Positions 7,065 through 16,890 are shown, numbered from the stretch's first letter. The stretch is 55,509 bases of DNA from Candidatus Poribacteria bacterium (GCA_002699335.1 PACG01000111.1:64713-120221), one strand, 5' to 3'. Notes: a model not told the origin generated them from the sequence alone. Translations and numbers: made by a program.

Positions 7065-9329
7065 CTATTTTAGAATAATCATTTTTTTGGTCTGGGAGAA
7101 ATGATCGGTTTGTAATCGATAAAAGTAGGTGCCGCTTGCAACCCTTTCACCGCTTTGGTTGCGCCCATCCCAGTAGATGGCTTGACCTTTTTCAGAATAG
7201 TTGCCGGCTTCGACGAATCCCAGGTCTATTTCTCGAATCTTGAGACCGGCTGTATCGTAGATCTTCATCCTAACAGTAGTGGCTTCCGATAAAGTGAAAG
7301 GAATCCATGTTTCAGGGTTGAACGGGTTGGGATAATTTTGTTTAACTGCGGTTATGAAGGCTGGTGGCTGGATGGCAGTTAAATCTATTTCAGGGTTTAA
7401 GAAAACAGGAATTGCCCTTCCTTGAGTATCAGATAATAAGATACGGTCTATAGTCAGTTGCTGTAATGCTTGGTTCAAGTCGCCGGTAACATTGAGTTTC
7501 GCTTCGAGCAACAGGGAATCTCCACCAATTTCCCGGTCGATGGAAGTAAGTCTTGTCGCTGTGCCGTAAGCGACTGCACCAACAGTCAAGCGGTTCTGGT
7601 TTCGGTGTGCAGACATCACATATGTCTTCCTAGGTGAAAAGACCTGATCTGCATTGATGATAACGAGATCGGCAATAGGACTATCAAAGGAGAGTTGATA
7701 TCCAGCCAGTAGATCTAGATCAGCGGTATTGTCTAGTATAATTTGTAAGTTGACCTGTATGGGATTGTCCATCGGGATGGCCTTCACGCTAAGTCGCCAA
7801 CGCGGGTTTATCGATTGAACAATTGATGGGGCAGCAGGAGTACCATAGGTTTCACCGAAATGGCTGGCGACCAATACCAGATCAAAGATATCGACGCTAC
7901 TATCACCGTTGATGTCGCCTTCTAGATTCCCCCCACTCTTGCCGAACTCGCTGGCAACCAATACTAGGTCAAAGATATTGATGCTATTATCACCGTTGAC
8001 ATCCCAAGGTCGATCCGTTGGTTCAACAGTCTCTAAAACAACTGAGGCAAGTCGATAGATGCCAGATCCGGTGATGTCTGCGGTAACCGTATTCTTTTCT
8101 GTGTCTACCTGTTGATCCAATAATCGAATCCATTGATTACCTTGTAGGGCATAGATCTGCGGTGTCAATGTTGCATCAGCAGCAGTAGAACTGTAGCTGA
8201 GGGTCAAACTCACTACTGGATTGAACGATTTCACCAGGGCATTGTTTTGATCCAGAACCGAAATTGCATGCGCATGATCTGAAATTGCTTGGTCGAGTTG
8301 AACCATCAACTGTTCAGGTACTATGTCTAGGCTTCCGATAAAAACTACTACAGGTTGGCTGGAAATCGCGTCTTGCTGAAATATAATTTGTGTTCCGTCG
8401 GCATATTTAGCAGCCCCGCCATTCTCGTTGGTTAACAGGATACCGTTAGGGGAATCGATAGCGGTTTCCCGGACTTCGTCGCCCGCTCCGACGGCGGTAA
8501 CAGCATAATAGTACACTGTGTTTAAATCAGCCTCTTGGTCGATAAAAGTCGTACTCTCGACACCCATCGCAATTGGTACTAACCCTTTAACGTCAGTGAT
8601 AGCTGAGGCGGAACGATAGACTTGATAAGAGACGGCATCTTCCATTTCGACCCAACTGACCTGTATGCCACTATTGGGGCTGAGACCGAGGTGAACCTCT
8701 GGCGTCATTAACGGACGACTGCTGATTTTCGTCTCTGAAGCTGCATAAGCTGAAAATTCAGCCTGGTATAAGATATCTTTGCCACTCTTCAATTTCCGTG
8801 TACTGCGAAATGGAACAGTGACCTTGGTTCCAACTGTTTCACGAATACGAGTATCACCTTCAAAGTCACCCAACACTTTGGCTCTCAGGTTGTAAACGGT
8901 AGTTGCCAGCTCGATTTCATACTCGGTTAGTGTCTGTACCGATAGTGGTCGTTCAATAAAAATTTCAGGAATTTCAAGCGGTGGCATTGGAATTAAGGTC
9001 CTAGTCGCTCCAACTTGACCGTAGTATTTCTCCTTCAAGACATAATCGCCGGGCGCTAACGTTACGACGAAAGGAGTACTGGTTATGGTTCCACTCTTGG
9101 CTTCGACCACGGCCTGGAAATCGGTCTCTGAAATGGTCAGTTCAGCCACTATAGTGATATCATTAAAGGTAATAGAGATGGCGAACCCTTTGCCAATGGT
9201 CAGTGGCGCATTAAACTTTCCCTCGCCGTTAGCAGTGATTTTTTTCGAAATCCGTTGGCTAAAGGCCGGAAAAACGGAGGATAAAAGGATCAGAAATGTT
9301 AGGGCAATAAAGAAGCGGGTCTGTTGCAT
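7065..9329 (-). CDS. Secreted FN3 / dockerin / cohesin-like protein with FlgD-like C-terminal tail
   Basis: 754 residues with a signal peptide (about 1-24, ...LLSSVFPAFSQ). Residues about 205-295 form a fibronectin type III domain (GIQVSWVEMEDAVSYQVYRS, TVYYYAVTAVG). A dockerin pair lies near 438-497 (DVNGDNSINIFDLVLVASEFG and DINGDSSVDIFDLVLVAS), with canonical DxNxDxxxxxxD calcium loops. A cohesin-like region follows (about 510-650). The tail (about 660-754) begins KQNYPNPFNPETWIPF and ends TYFYRLQT...KKMIILK, the same sorting-type module as in the protein at 432-2828. A surface or extracellular role is inferred. It is divergent from bioA and precedes the Hfq-like gene. Confidence 0.85.
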   Translation of the reverse strand: MQQTRFFIALTFLILLSSVFPAFSQRISKKITANGEGKFNAPLTIGKGFAISITFNDITIVAELTISETDFQAVVEAKSGTITSTPFVVTLAPGDYVLKEKYYGQVGATRTLIPMPPLEIPEIFIERPLSVQTLTEYEIELATTVYNLRAKVLGDFEGDTRIRETVGTKVTVPFRSTRKLKSGKDILYQAEFSAYAASETKISSRPLMTPEVHLGLSPNSGIQVSWVEMEDAVSYQVYRSASAITDVKGLVPIAMGVESTTFIDQEADLNTVYYYAVTAVGAGDEVRETAIDSPNGILLTNENGGAAKYADGTQIIFQQDAISSQPVVVFIGSLDIVPEQLMVQLDQAISDHAHAISVLDQNNALVKSFNPVVSLTLSYSSTAADATLTPQIYALQGNQWIRLLDQQVDTEKNTVTADITGSGIYRLASVVLETVEPTDRPWDVNGDNSINIFDLVLVASEFGKSGGNLEGDINGDSSVDIFDLVLVASHFGETYGTPAAPSIVQSINPRWRLSVKAIPMDNPIQVNLQIILDNTADLDLLAGYQLSFDSPIADLVIINADQVFSPRKTYVMSAHRNQNRLTVGAVAYGTATRLTSIDREIGGDSLLLEAKLNVTGDLNQALQQLTIDRILLSDTQGRAIPVFLNPEIDLTAIQPPAFITAVKQNYPNPFNPETWIPFTLSEATTVRMKIYDTAGLKIREIDLGFVEAGNYSEKGQAIYWDGRNQSGERVASGTYFYRLQTDHFSQTKKMIILK

Positions 9330-9457
9330 GGGAGAATCACAAGCTCCTTATTTGAGACAGGAATGATATAATTCCACATTATATTTATTCTATTCTACTC
9401 CTTATAAACAGGAAATGACAGCCAAAGTTTACCAATTTGAATCACATCGGTATCCAA

Positions 9458-10828
9458 ATGCAAAAGCAACTTGAAAACTGGGATAAATCCTTTTTATGGC
9501 ATCCTTTCACCCAGATGAAGGATTGGGAAAAGGAATCCATTTGTGTGATTGCGCGTGGTCAAGGTGTTTACTTGATCGATACTGACGGCAACCGTTATCT
9601 GGACGGCATCTCGTCTATGTGGACCAACGTTCACGGCCATAATCATCCTCGATTAAATGCTGCCTTGACCGCACAGATTGAAAAGATTTCACACTCGACC
9701 CTGCTTGGATTTTCCAATATACCCGCTATCCAATTGGCCAAAAGGCTGGTCGAGATAACCCCACCCGGACTAAACCGAACCTTCTTTTCCGACAATGGAT
9801 CAACGGCGGTGGAAATTGCGCTCAAAATTGCCCATCAGTATTGGCAACATTGTGGTCAAGAAAATCGATCAAAGTTCGTTCATCTGGATCAGGCTTACCA
9901 CGGGGACACACTCGGGGCAGTTAGTGTTGGTGGGATTGATCTCTTCCATCAGACATTTGCACCACTGACTTTCTCCTCGATCTCAACACCAACACCTAAC
10001 GCCTACAAAGGCCATTCAGCAGAGGAAGATCGAGATAGGTGCTTAGATCTACTCGATCAAATATTGACTCGTCATCAAGGCCAAATTTCAGGGATCATTG
10101 TAGAACCGTTAGTGCAAGGGGCTGGTGGAATGATTATTCATCCAGCAGGCTTTCTAAAAGGGGTTGAGCAACTTGCGCGAAAATACGATGTCCTATTGAT
10201 CGTGGATGAAGTGATGACCGGCTTAGGACGTACAGGCCAAATGTGGGCTTGTCAACAGGAACAGGTGGAACCCGATATACTCTGTTCGGCTAAAGGACTG
10301 ACCGCCGGTTATTTGCCCTTAGCGGCTACTTTAACCACAGAGAAGATTTACACCGCTTTTTTAGGCGAGTATGCAGAACTAAAAACCTTTTTCCACGGAC
10401 ACAGCTTTACTGGCAATCAACTTGGAGCTACTGTGGCACTGGCTAATTTGGAGCTTTTTGACTCTCCAGATTTTTTCTCACAACTCGAAAATAAAATTGC
10501 CTATTTTCAACAGCGACTGCAAGATTTCCATACCCTTGACTACGTCGGGAATCTTCGCTCTATCGGCCTAATTGGTGCTTTTGAGTTGATGTCAGACAAG
10601 CGCAAGCAAATCGAGTTTCCATTTGAGCAAAAGGCCGGCATTCGCGTTTGCCGATCAGCCCTCAAAAAAGGTGTCGTACTCCGTCCACTGGTCAATACAA
10701 TTGTGCTGATGCCCCCACTCTCGATCACTACATCTGAGATAGACTTACTGATAGATGGTGTCCGGTCAGCAGTAAATCAAACTGGTCGGGAACTGGTAGC
10801 GGAGACCCAATTGCTGCGCCATAATTAA
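9458..10828 (+). CDS. bioA: Adenosylmethionine-8-amino-7-oxononanoate aminotransferase (BioA)
   Basis: Class III PLP-dependent aminotransferase that converts 8-amino-7-oxononanoate to 7,8-diaminononanoate in biotin synthesis, with S-adenosylmethionine as amino donor. Signatures: WHPFTQMKDW at the N-terminus (BioA-typical), SDNGSTAVEIALKIAHQYW, VDEVMTGLGRTGQMWACQ (PLP-binding Asp) and SAKGLTAGYLPLAATL (PLP Lys). About 456 residues from ATG 9458, as usual for the family. An in-frame TTG at 9437 would add seven residues; the ATG is preferred because the family normally begins just before the WHPFTQM motif, though its Shine-Dalgarno is weak. No other biotin gene lies in the window. Confidence 0.93.
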   Translation: MQKQLENWDKSFLWHPFTQMKDWEKESICVIARGQGVYLIDTDGNRYLDGISSMWTNVHGHNHPRLNAALTAQIEKISHSTLLGFSNIPAIQLAKRLVEITPPGLNRTFFSDNGSTAVEIALKIAHQYWQHCGQENRSKFVHLDQAYHGDTLGAVSVGGIDLFHQTFAPLTFSSISTPTPNAYKGHSAEEDRDRCLDLLDQILTRHQGQISGIIVEPLVQGAGGMIIHPAGFLKGVEQLARKYDVLLIVDEVMTGLGRTGQMWACQQEQVEPDILCSAKGLTAGYLPLAATLTTEKIYTAFLGEYAELKTFFHGHSFTGNQLGATVALANLELFDSPDFFSQLENKIAYFQQRLQDFHTLDYVGNLRSIGLIGAFELMSDKRKQIEFPFEQKAGIRVCRSALKKGVVLRPLVNTIVLMPPLSITTSEIDLLIDGVRSAVNQTGRELVAETQLLRHN

Positions 10829-10862
10829 TCGAGGACTATAACAAGGGACTAAAATACGACCT

Positions 10863-12203
10863 CTAGTACGGTTTAGGTAGTAATCCGCCACGATTTCCGG
10901 CTTCGACAAATTGGTTGTAGACGTGAGGCCGTCGTTGCATCCAGTTGATACTACGATAACATCCTTTGCTAGCTGGTAGATGACCATCAACGGTTTGAAC
11001 AGTAGCGGAGATGAAAGCCTGATCTCCATTATTCCAAGCTAAGACTGTACCCAGTCGATCGATGATACAGCTGCCTTCGGCCCGGTTAACAGCCACTACC
11101 ACACAAAGTTGATTGTCCATAGCACGGGTTTTCATGATGCCACGGAATCGATCAGAATCAAATACGCGAACACCTGGATACCAGGCTCGGTGGTCGCCCA
11201 TAATTGGTAGGAGTAGAAAGTCGGCACCGTTCAGGCCAATCATGCGCGACGATTCGGTTGCCGAACTGTCCATACAAATATTGCAGCCTATCCGCCCGAG
11301 TTCCGTCTGAAACACAGGAAAAGTATTACCAGGTAAAATTCCACTCTCAATTTCACCGCCAACCGCCAGATGTACTTTGCGGTACCGACCTTCTATTTTT
11401 CCCGCCGGGTCGATTAAAACAGCACTATTGTGAACGGCATCACCATCACGTTCCAACAAACCGAGCAGGATGCGGGTCTGATATCGCTGGGCGATTTCGG
11501 CAAAGACCTCGGTTTCAGGACCTGGTGCTGGAACCGCCAGATCTATTGGACTCCCTTTTAATCCCCACTGCAAAGCGATCTCTGGTAACACGATTAAAGA
11601 GGGATTCTCCCGGCAAGCGGCCTCACACAACGGTGTATAGTAAGCAGCATTATCTTGGATCGTTTGATAGGGGCCCTGACGGTCGCTTCGTTTGCCTGTG
11701 ACGACAGCGATTTTGACGTTAGGAGGAATTTCTGCCACCTCACTTTCGTCTGAAACGGCTTCTATTTGTGGAAGACACCAGTTAGCGGATCCCGTTGGTG
11801 ACCAACGAAAAGTATAGCGGAGGGTGAGTGATGTGCCATCGGTTGGAGGTGTCAGACATCGTTGAAATTGCAAAGTCTGTGGGTCTACTACCTCCGGCAG
11901 TAGATAGTCCCAAGCCACGACATCGGGGTGTCCCGTATTAATCTCGTCTGGTGGGAAGTCTCCCCAATAGGCTGTACAGCGAAGCGTATCCCGCAAATTA
12001 TCGATTTGGTCAGCCTTAACCTCGGTAGTAATCCGGTAACTTTGGGCAGTAGAAGCACCAGAGAAGGTCAGTTGCCATCCTCCGATACAGGTTCGTGTAC
12101 CGTTGGCTTGAGTGGTCAGTACTTGGTCTTCTTGCCGCATGACCGGTGCTGCTGTTGAATGTGGTGACCATGGTTGTATCTGAGTCAGTGCGAGTTTTGT
12201 CAT
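10863..12203 (-). CDS. Carbon-nitrogen hydrolase (nitrilase superfamily) with N-terminal beta-sandwich
   Basis: 446 residues from ATG 12203, which has GGAG six bases upstream; a TTG four codons earlier is less likely. The C-terminal 280 residues hold the nitrilase fold with its Glu-Lys-Cys triad: E in SLIVLPEIALQWG, K in GRYRKVHLA and C in GCNICMDSS. The N-terminal 165 residues (TRTCIGGWQLTFSG, YRITTEVKAD, LRYTFRW) look like a jelly-roll/carbohydrate-binding-type domain seen in some nitrilases of uncultured marine bacteria. Likely an amidase acting on a C-N bond; substrate unknown. Convergent with bioA, with 34 bases between them. Confidence 0.85.
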   Translation of the reverse strand: MTKLALTQIQPWSPHSTAAPVMRQEDQVLTTQANGTRTCIGGWQLTFSGASTAQSYRITTEVKADQIDNLRDTLRCTAYWGDFPPDEINTGHPDVVAWDYLLPEVVDPQTLQFQRCLTPPTDGTSLTLRYTFRWSPTGSANWCLPQIEAVSDESEVAEIPPNVKIAVVTGKRSDRQGPYQTIQDNAAYYTPLCEAACRENPSLIVLPEIALQWGLKGSPIDLAVPAPGPETEVFAEIAQRYQTRILLGLLERDGDAVHNSAVLIDPAGKIEGRYRKVHLAVGGEIESGILPGNTFPVFQTELGRIGCNICMDSSATESSRMIGLNGADFLLLPIMGDHRAWYPGVRVFDSDRFRGIMKTRAMDNQLCVVVAVNRAEGSCIIDRLGTVLAWNNGDQAFISATVQTVDGHLPASKGCYRSINWMQRRPHVYNQFVEAGNRGGLLPKPY

Positions 12204-12355
12204 ATAGATCTCCAATTTGAGTTAAGAAAGCCATTGTAGTGTCAGTCATCTTTTTACCAAAACGCTCTGTTTAGAGTAGCACGATCTGCTTGCCCAAGCA
12301 ATAACCGGGTTGCAATCAAATCCAGTAAGTGCAGTGAAATCAGAACATTTTGGCA

Positions 12356-12385
12356 TTGACATCTTTGGAGAAGGTTTCTTATACT
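12356..12385 (+). promoter_or_regulatory. Sigma-70-type promoter of the ether-lipid operon
   Basis: TTGACA at 12356-12361 is a perfect -35 hexamer; TATACT at 12380-12385 is a good -10; the spacer is 18 bases. Transcription is expected to start about 12391-12393, giving a 65-base leader before the ATG at 12458. Confidence 0.7.
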
Positions 12386-12390
12386 AGCTT

Positions 12391-12404
12391 CTGAATATAT
12401 TCAG
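12391..12404. promoter_or_regulatory. 14-bp perfect palindrome at the predicted transcription start (candidate operator)
   Basis: CTGAATATATTCAG is its own reverse complement and begins five bases after the -10 hexamer, so it would cover +1. This is a classic position for a repressor dimer site. No cognate regulator is identified; the NtrC-like protein at 19726 is not expected to bind here as a sigma-54 activator. Confidence 0.55.
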
Positions 12405-12457
12405 ATCGTCGACTCATTGGCTTAGTACCCCTGCGAGTCAGTAACTCCCCCTAGTAA

Positions 12458-15400
12458 ATGCAAACAATCCGTCATACCTTTCGAGACAAAGTCATACTGA
12501 TTACAGGAGCAACCGGGTTTGTCGGTCAGCCGCTGGTGGCTAAGATATTAACTCATCTATCCAACATTAAAAAGATTTACCTCCTGATTCGAAGAAAAAC
12601 TGGTAGAAACGGTTCGACGATCTCAGCTCATGAGCGGTTAGAGTCGAAATTTTTCCCCTCTGATGTATTTAATCATCTGCGACAAGTCCACGGAGAGAAC
12701 TTTGATTCTTGGATTCGAGGTAAGGTCTTTGCAGTTGAAGGTGATCTCAATCAGGATCGATTGGGCCTTTCTGATAGTGATTATCAGCGTTTGACTGAAG
12801 AGGTACAGATCCTTATCAACAGTGCTGCCATTGTTGAGTTCGATTCACCGATTGATGATGCTGTACAGATGAACGTCATTTCGGCACAGCGGGGAGTCGA
12901 ATTAGCAAAAAGCTGTCCTAATGCGGTGTTTGTTCACATTTCAACGGCTTACTCCTGCGGTAGTACCCCCGGTAAAGTACCTGAAGAACTGCACCTCTCC
13001 TATGCTGATATTGCGAAACAGCTAAAGGCGGAAGGGAAAAATGCACCCGCGACAATCGGAGAAGAACTGGACCAGATGTTGTCTGCCGGGGCAGAGATTC
13101 GCAGTCGGACTGAATGGTCCAGTCCTGAACTCAAATCGGAACTGGTCGAATCAGGGCTCAATCACGCCAAGTCACGGGGTTGGAATGACATCTACACGTA
13201 TACCAAGTACCTGGGAGAGCAGATCGTTACCCAAACCTGTGATGGCTTGTCAGTTGCGATCGTTCGTCCCTCAATCATCGAGAGTAGCCTGAAAGAACCT
13301 GAACCCGGGTGGCTAGACGGATTGCGGATGGCAGACCCACTGATAATAGGCTACGGTAAAGGGCGGTTACTCGACTTCCCAGCCAAACGAGATATCCTCT
13401 TGGATGTGATTCCGGTGGATCTGGTAGTCAACGCAATTATTGCGGCGGCCTCCCAAGCAATAGCATCCCCTTCGGTTCAAGTGTACCATGTTTCTAGTGG
13501 AGCCACTAATCCGCTCTTTTTTCAGTTTCTTTATGATACCACTAAAGCCTATTTCCATCAGCATCCGATGGAGGACCGAGATGGCCAATCAATCGTCCCC
13601 CATGAATGGAAATTTAGAGATCTAGCTGCTTTTAACCGTTATTTCGCAAGTAAGCAAAACCAAATCGAATCCACCAAACGGTGGTTGAAGATGGCTCCGT
13701 TCAAATGGGCCAGCCGGAAAAGTCGGCAACTGTCGGTCGTTCAAAACTCCTTAGAACGGCTACTTTACTATGTCAAGATCTATGGAGCTTACGTTCGACT
13801 GAGCTACGAATTTGAAACGGGTAAGACTCAGGCGCTTCATCAATCTCTAACAGCAGAAGAGCAGCAACTATTCAATTTTGATGCTTCCAATTTCGATTGG
13901 AAGCACTATTTACAACAAGTTCACATTCCAGGTATTAAGCGTTTTGTGTTGCGGATGGAAGGCAGTTCTCAAATAGAGAAACAAACAGTTGAGACTGGTC
14001 CCCCGATCAAGGGCAAAGGTAAACGTAAAAAGGCGATTCCAGAGTCGTTCCAAACTATTCCAGATCTACTCTCTTACCAAACACAAAAGGCTCCCAATCA
14101 TGTTGCGTTACAGATCAAGCGGAACGATAAATGGATCCGCTATACCTATCAGCAGTTTGACCAACTCTCTAAAAAAATCGCCCAACAACTTTGGAACAGT
14201 GGCTACCGTCATGGTGACCGTATCTTACTTTGGGCTGATAACCAACCTGAATGGGGTATCGCTTACTTTGCTTGTGCTCGAATCGGCGTGATCGTAGTAC
14301 CGGTTGACCGCCAAACCCCAGTCACTGAAGCCTATGCTTTGGCGAAATTTACGGACGCTAAAGCCATCTTTACCACCTCGGATATAGCGGATGGCCTCAA
14401 CGAAATCGAAAGTAAAGCTATAGAGTACAGCCAACATAACAATAGTTTAGTGGAAATGCTCGAGATCGAAGTCCGTGATATTGGATCTGAATGCCGGTTA
14501 GTCGGTACTGAAGAGGATACTGCTTCGCCAGCAAGGTCACCTGAGTCAGCGGCCATTCCTCCAGCCGAGATTAAGCCAGAGACAATAGCCTCGATTATCT
14601 TTACCTCTGGTACCGCTTACGATCCGAAAGGCGTTATGCTATCACACCGAAACTTTATCGCCAATGTGCTATCGGTAGCCGAAGCCTTACCTCCCCAACC
14701 CGGAGAACGGTTCCTCTCGGTTTTACCGCTTTATCATGCTTTGGAGTTTACCTGTGGTTTCCTGATGTCGATCTATAGCGGTTCAACGGTGACTTACCTC
14801 AACTCTATGCGACCAAATGCGATTTTGGACACCATGCGAGAAACAGAGACAACGGTTATGATTGGTGTTCCCCGCTTGTTCAAGCTGATTTACGACAGTT
14901 TGATGCGCTACGTAGTGAAGGTCCGACCTGATGTGTCACAGAATCAACTGACAACGGACCAAATTGAACAGATCCACCAAGCATTGGGAGGAAAACTGCG
15001 GATCTTGGTTAGTGGAGGATCAGCACTTCCAGATACGGTTTACGACAATTATCTTCAACTCGGTATCACTCTCTACCAAGGCTACGGGTTGACCGAGACA
15101 GCTCCTGTCGTTAGTGTCAACCCTTACCAAAAGAGCAGAAGATCTTCTGTTGGGACAGCTTTGAACGATGTCCAGATTGAGATTGATCAACTAAACGCTG
15201 ATGGAATTGGTGAGGTGATAATTCGATCACCTAGCCTAATGTCTGGATACTTCAATAATCCCAAAGCCACTGAGAAAGTTTTGCTATCCGATACACTCTA
15301 TAGCGGGGATCTGGGCTACTTCGATAGTGATGGTTATCTATACCTGACAGGGCGCAGTAAAGATGTTATTGTTTCTGGAGCCGGTAAGAACATCTATCCA

Positions 15401-16885
15401 GGGGAACTAGAAGTTTTGTACGGTGACCACAATAACATCCAAGAGATTTGTATCATCGGCCAGTCAACTGACGACGAGATTGGCGAAGAGGTTCACGCCG
15501 TAGTTTTACCGACAAGTCTAGATGCTGAACCCAAAATTAGACAGCACATACGGTCTCGTGCCAACGCTCTCCCTTCCTACCAACGGGTTCATAAAATACA
15601 TACTTGGCCGATCACCACATTGCATACAGAGTATAACAATCATTCGGCGGAGGAGTTGCCGAAAACCGAAGCGGGGCAAATTGATCGAGAGTTGGTTAAA
15701 TTAGTTTTGGCGTCACAACTCACCGATCAGGCCAACCCCCGATTTCCCGGATCAAGGGCTGTTCACTACCAAGTTGCAGACAAGCCGAATCGAGAATACT
15801 ACCCTTCGGTCGAGGCTCCTCAGTTGGGTCAAGATGTAGTAGATTTGGCGCAGTTGTCAGAGCCAGAACGTTTATCGCCTCCCACTGTCTCTGTAGATCC
15901 AGGTGTTCCACAAACGCAAGTTGATCGAATTGTGGCTGAACTGGCCAGGATCGCTCGCCTCCCGGTCAATCAGATTCAGCCATCAACAGATCTAGATGCA
16001 GATCTGGGATTGGACTCCTTAATGAAGATTGAGCTATTGCTGTTGCTGGAAGGTGAATTGGGTCAGCCATTACCAGATGAGTTGGTTGTTGGAATTAAGA
16101 CCGTAGACGACATTATTCGAGTAACAGAAACGGTTAAACAGTTAAATTCGGAAACAGAAAGTCCTTCCTCTACTCAGCAGTTGGGCGATCAAGCTCCAAC
16201 TGAGTTTTCTTTTGAGGCCGAAATGCCAGAAACGGTGGATCTCTCGATTGCCAAAATCTTTCGCTTTGGGATGCGTGTGGTTTACGACCAAGTTTTTTCT
16301 ATTCAGTGCCGTGGATTGGAAAATATCCCCAAGGGGGAAAAATACATCATCGCGGCTAACCATTCAAGCCACCTGGACACAGGGGCGATTATGACTGTTT
16401 TGGAGAAAGAATCACAACGGCTTAAAGTTCTCGGCGCTCGAGACTACTTCTTTACCAATCCTTTTAAGTCTTGGTTCTTTGGCCAGTTAATGAACGTACT
16501 TCCACTGGATCGGACGGAGAATTTCTTGCAGGGTGTCCGGACTGCGCAGGAAGCACTCGATCAGGGCTATGCTTTGCTAATCTATCCTGAGGGGACACGT
16601 TCTATGACCGGCGAACTTCAGGAGTTTCGAGCTGGTTTAGGGCTGCTAGCCTGTGAAGCAAAGGCGCCTATTATCCCAGCCTGCATTAAAGGCACCTATC
16701 AAGCATTGCCAAAGGGACAAAATTTTCCTCATCCGAATCAGATTCAGGTGACCTTTGGAAATCAGGTGCAACCGATAATAAACACCAGTAGTAGTGCACA
16801 CGAGCAGTATAAGGAAATTGCCAATCATGTTCGGGCGGCAATTGTTAAATTGCAAGAAGTAGATGATAAACTAAGATCCGACTGA
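12458..16885 (+). CDS. Four-domain enzyme: fatty acyl reductase - AMP ligase - acyl carrier protein - PlsC acyltransferase (ether-lipid synthesis, ElbD-like)
   Basis: 1475 residues. Residues about 10-480: fatty acyl-CoA/ACP reductase of the FAR type, with GATGFVGQPL for NADPH and YTYTKYLGE holding the YxxxK pair. About 530-1100: AMP-dependent acyl ligase with FTSGTAYDPKGVMLSH, YQGYGLTETAP and SGDLGYFDSDGYLYLTGR; the usual A10 lysine is Gln (KTEAGQIDRE). About 1140-1215: acyl carrier protein, with LGLDSLMKIE carrying the phosphopantetheine Ser at about 1187. About 1270-1460: PlsC-type acyltransferase with NHSSHLD and YPEGTRS. In eukaryotes FAR1 makes the fatty alcohol and GNPAT acylates dihydroxyacetone phosphate; both jobs are united here with acyl activation and a carrier. 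The layout recalls ElbD of Myxococcus ether-lipid synthesis (from memory). The genes that follow complete the pathway. No good Shine-Dalgarno precedes the ATG, so the start is less certain. Confidence 0.87.
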   Translation: MQTIRHTFRDKVILITGATGFVGQPLVAKILTHLSNIKKIYLLIRRKTGRNGSTISAHERLESKFFPSDVFNHLRQVHGENFDSWIRGKVFAVEGDLNQDRLGLSDSDYQRLTEEVQILINSAAIVEFDSPIDDAVQMNVISAQRGVELAKSCPNAVFVHISTAYSCGSTPGKVPEELHLSYADIAKQLKAEGKNAPATIGEELDQMLSAGAEIRSRTEWSSPELKSELVESGLNHAKSRGWNDIYTYTKYLGEQIVTQTCDGLSVAIVRPSIIESSLKEPEPGWLDGLRMADPLIIGYGKGRLLDFPAKRDILLDVIPVDLVVNAIIAAASQAIASPSVQVYHVSSGATNPLFFQFLYDTTKAYFHQHPMEDRDGQSIVPHEWKFRDLAAFNRYFASKQNQIESTKRWLKMAPFKWASRKSRQLSVVQNSLERLLYYVKIYGAYVRLSYEFETGKTQALHQSLTAEEQQLFNFDASNFDWKHYLQQVHIPGIKRFVLRMEGSSQIEKQTVETGPPIKGKGKRKKAIPESFQTIPDLLSYQTQKAPNHVALQIKRNDKWIRYTYQQFDQLSKKIAQQLWNSGYRHGDRILLWADNQPEWGIAYFACARIGVIVVPVDRQTPVTEAYALAKFTDAKAIFTTSDIADGLNEIESKAIEYSQHNNSLVEMLEIEVRDIGSECRLVGTEEDTASPARSPESAAIPPAEIKPETIASIIFTSGTAYDPKGVMLSHRNFIANVLSVAEALPPQPGERFLSVLPLYHALEFTCGFLMSIYSGSTVTYLNSMRPNAILDTMRETETTVMIGVPRLFKLIYDSLMRYVVKVRPDVSQNQLTTDQIEQIHQALGGKLRILVSGGSALPDTVYDNYLQLGITLYQGYGLTETAPVVSVNPYQKSRRSSVGTALNDVQIEIDQLNADGIGEVIIRSPSLMSGYFNNPKATEKVLLSDTLYSGDLGYFDSDGYLYLTGRSKDVIVSGAGKNIYPGELEVLYGDHNNIQEICIIGQSTDDEIGEEVHAVVLPTSLDAEPKIRQHIRSRANALPSYQRVHKIHTWPITTLHTEYNNHSAEELPKTEAGQIDRELVKLVLASQLTDQANPRFPGSRAVHYQVADKPNREYYPSVEAPQLGQDVVDLAQLSEPERLSPPTVSVDPGVPQTQVDRIVAELARIARLPVNQIQPSTDLDADLGLDSLMKIELLLLLEGELGQPLPDELVVGIKTVDDIIRVTETVKQLNSETESPSSTQQLGDQAPTEFSFEAEMPETVDLSIAKIFRFGMRVVYDQVFSIQCRGLENIPKGEKYIIAANHSSHLDTGAIMTVLEKESQRLKVLGARDYFFTNPFKSWFFGQLMNVLPLDRTENFLQGVRTAQEALDQGYALLIYPEGTRSMTGELQEFRAGLGLLACEAKAPIIPACIKGTYQALPKGQNFPHPNQIQVTFGNQVQPIINTSSSAHEQYKEIANHVRAAIVKLQEVDDKLRSD

Positions 16886-16890
16886 AGATG

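Noticed and set aside
12300..12457. Sigma-54 promoter for the ether-lipid genes (because of the NtrC-like neighbour)
   Set aside because: TTGGCATTGACATC has a GG but no GC at the required 10-base spacing; the sigma-70 match is far better.
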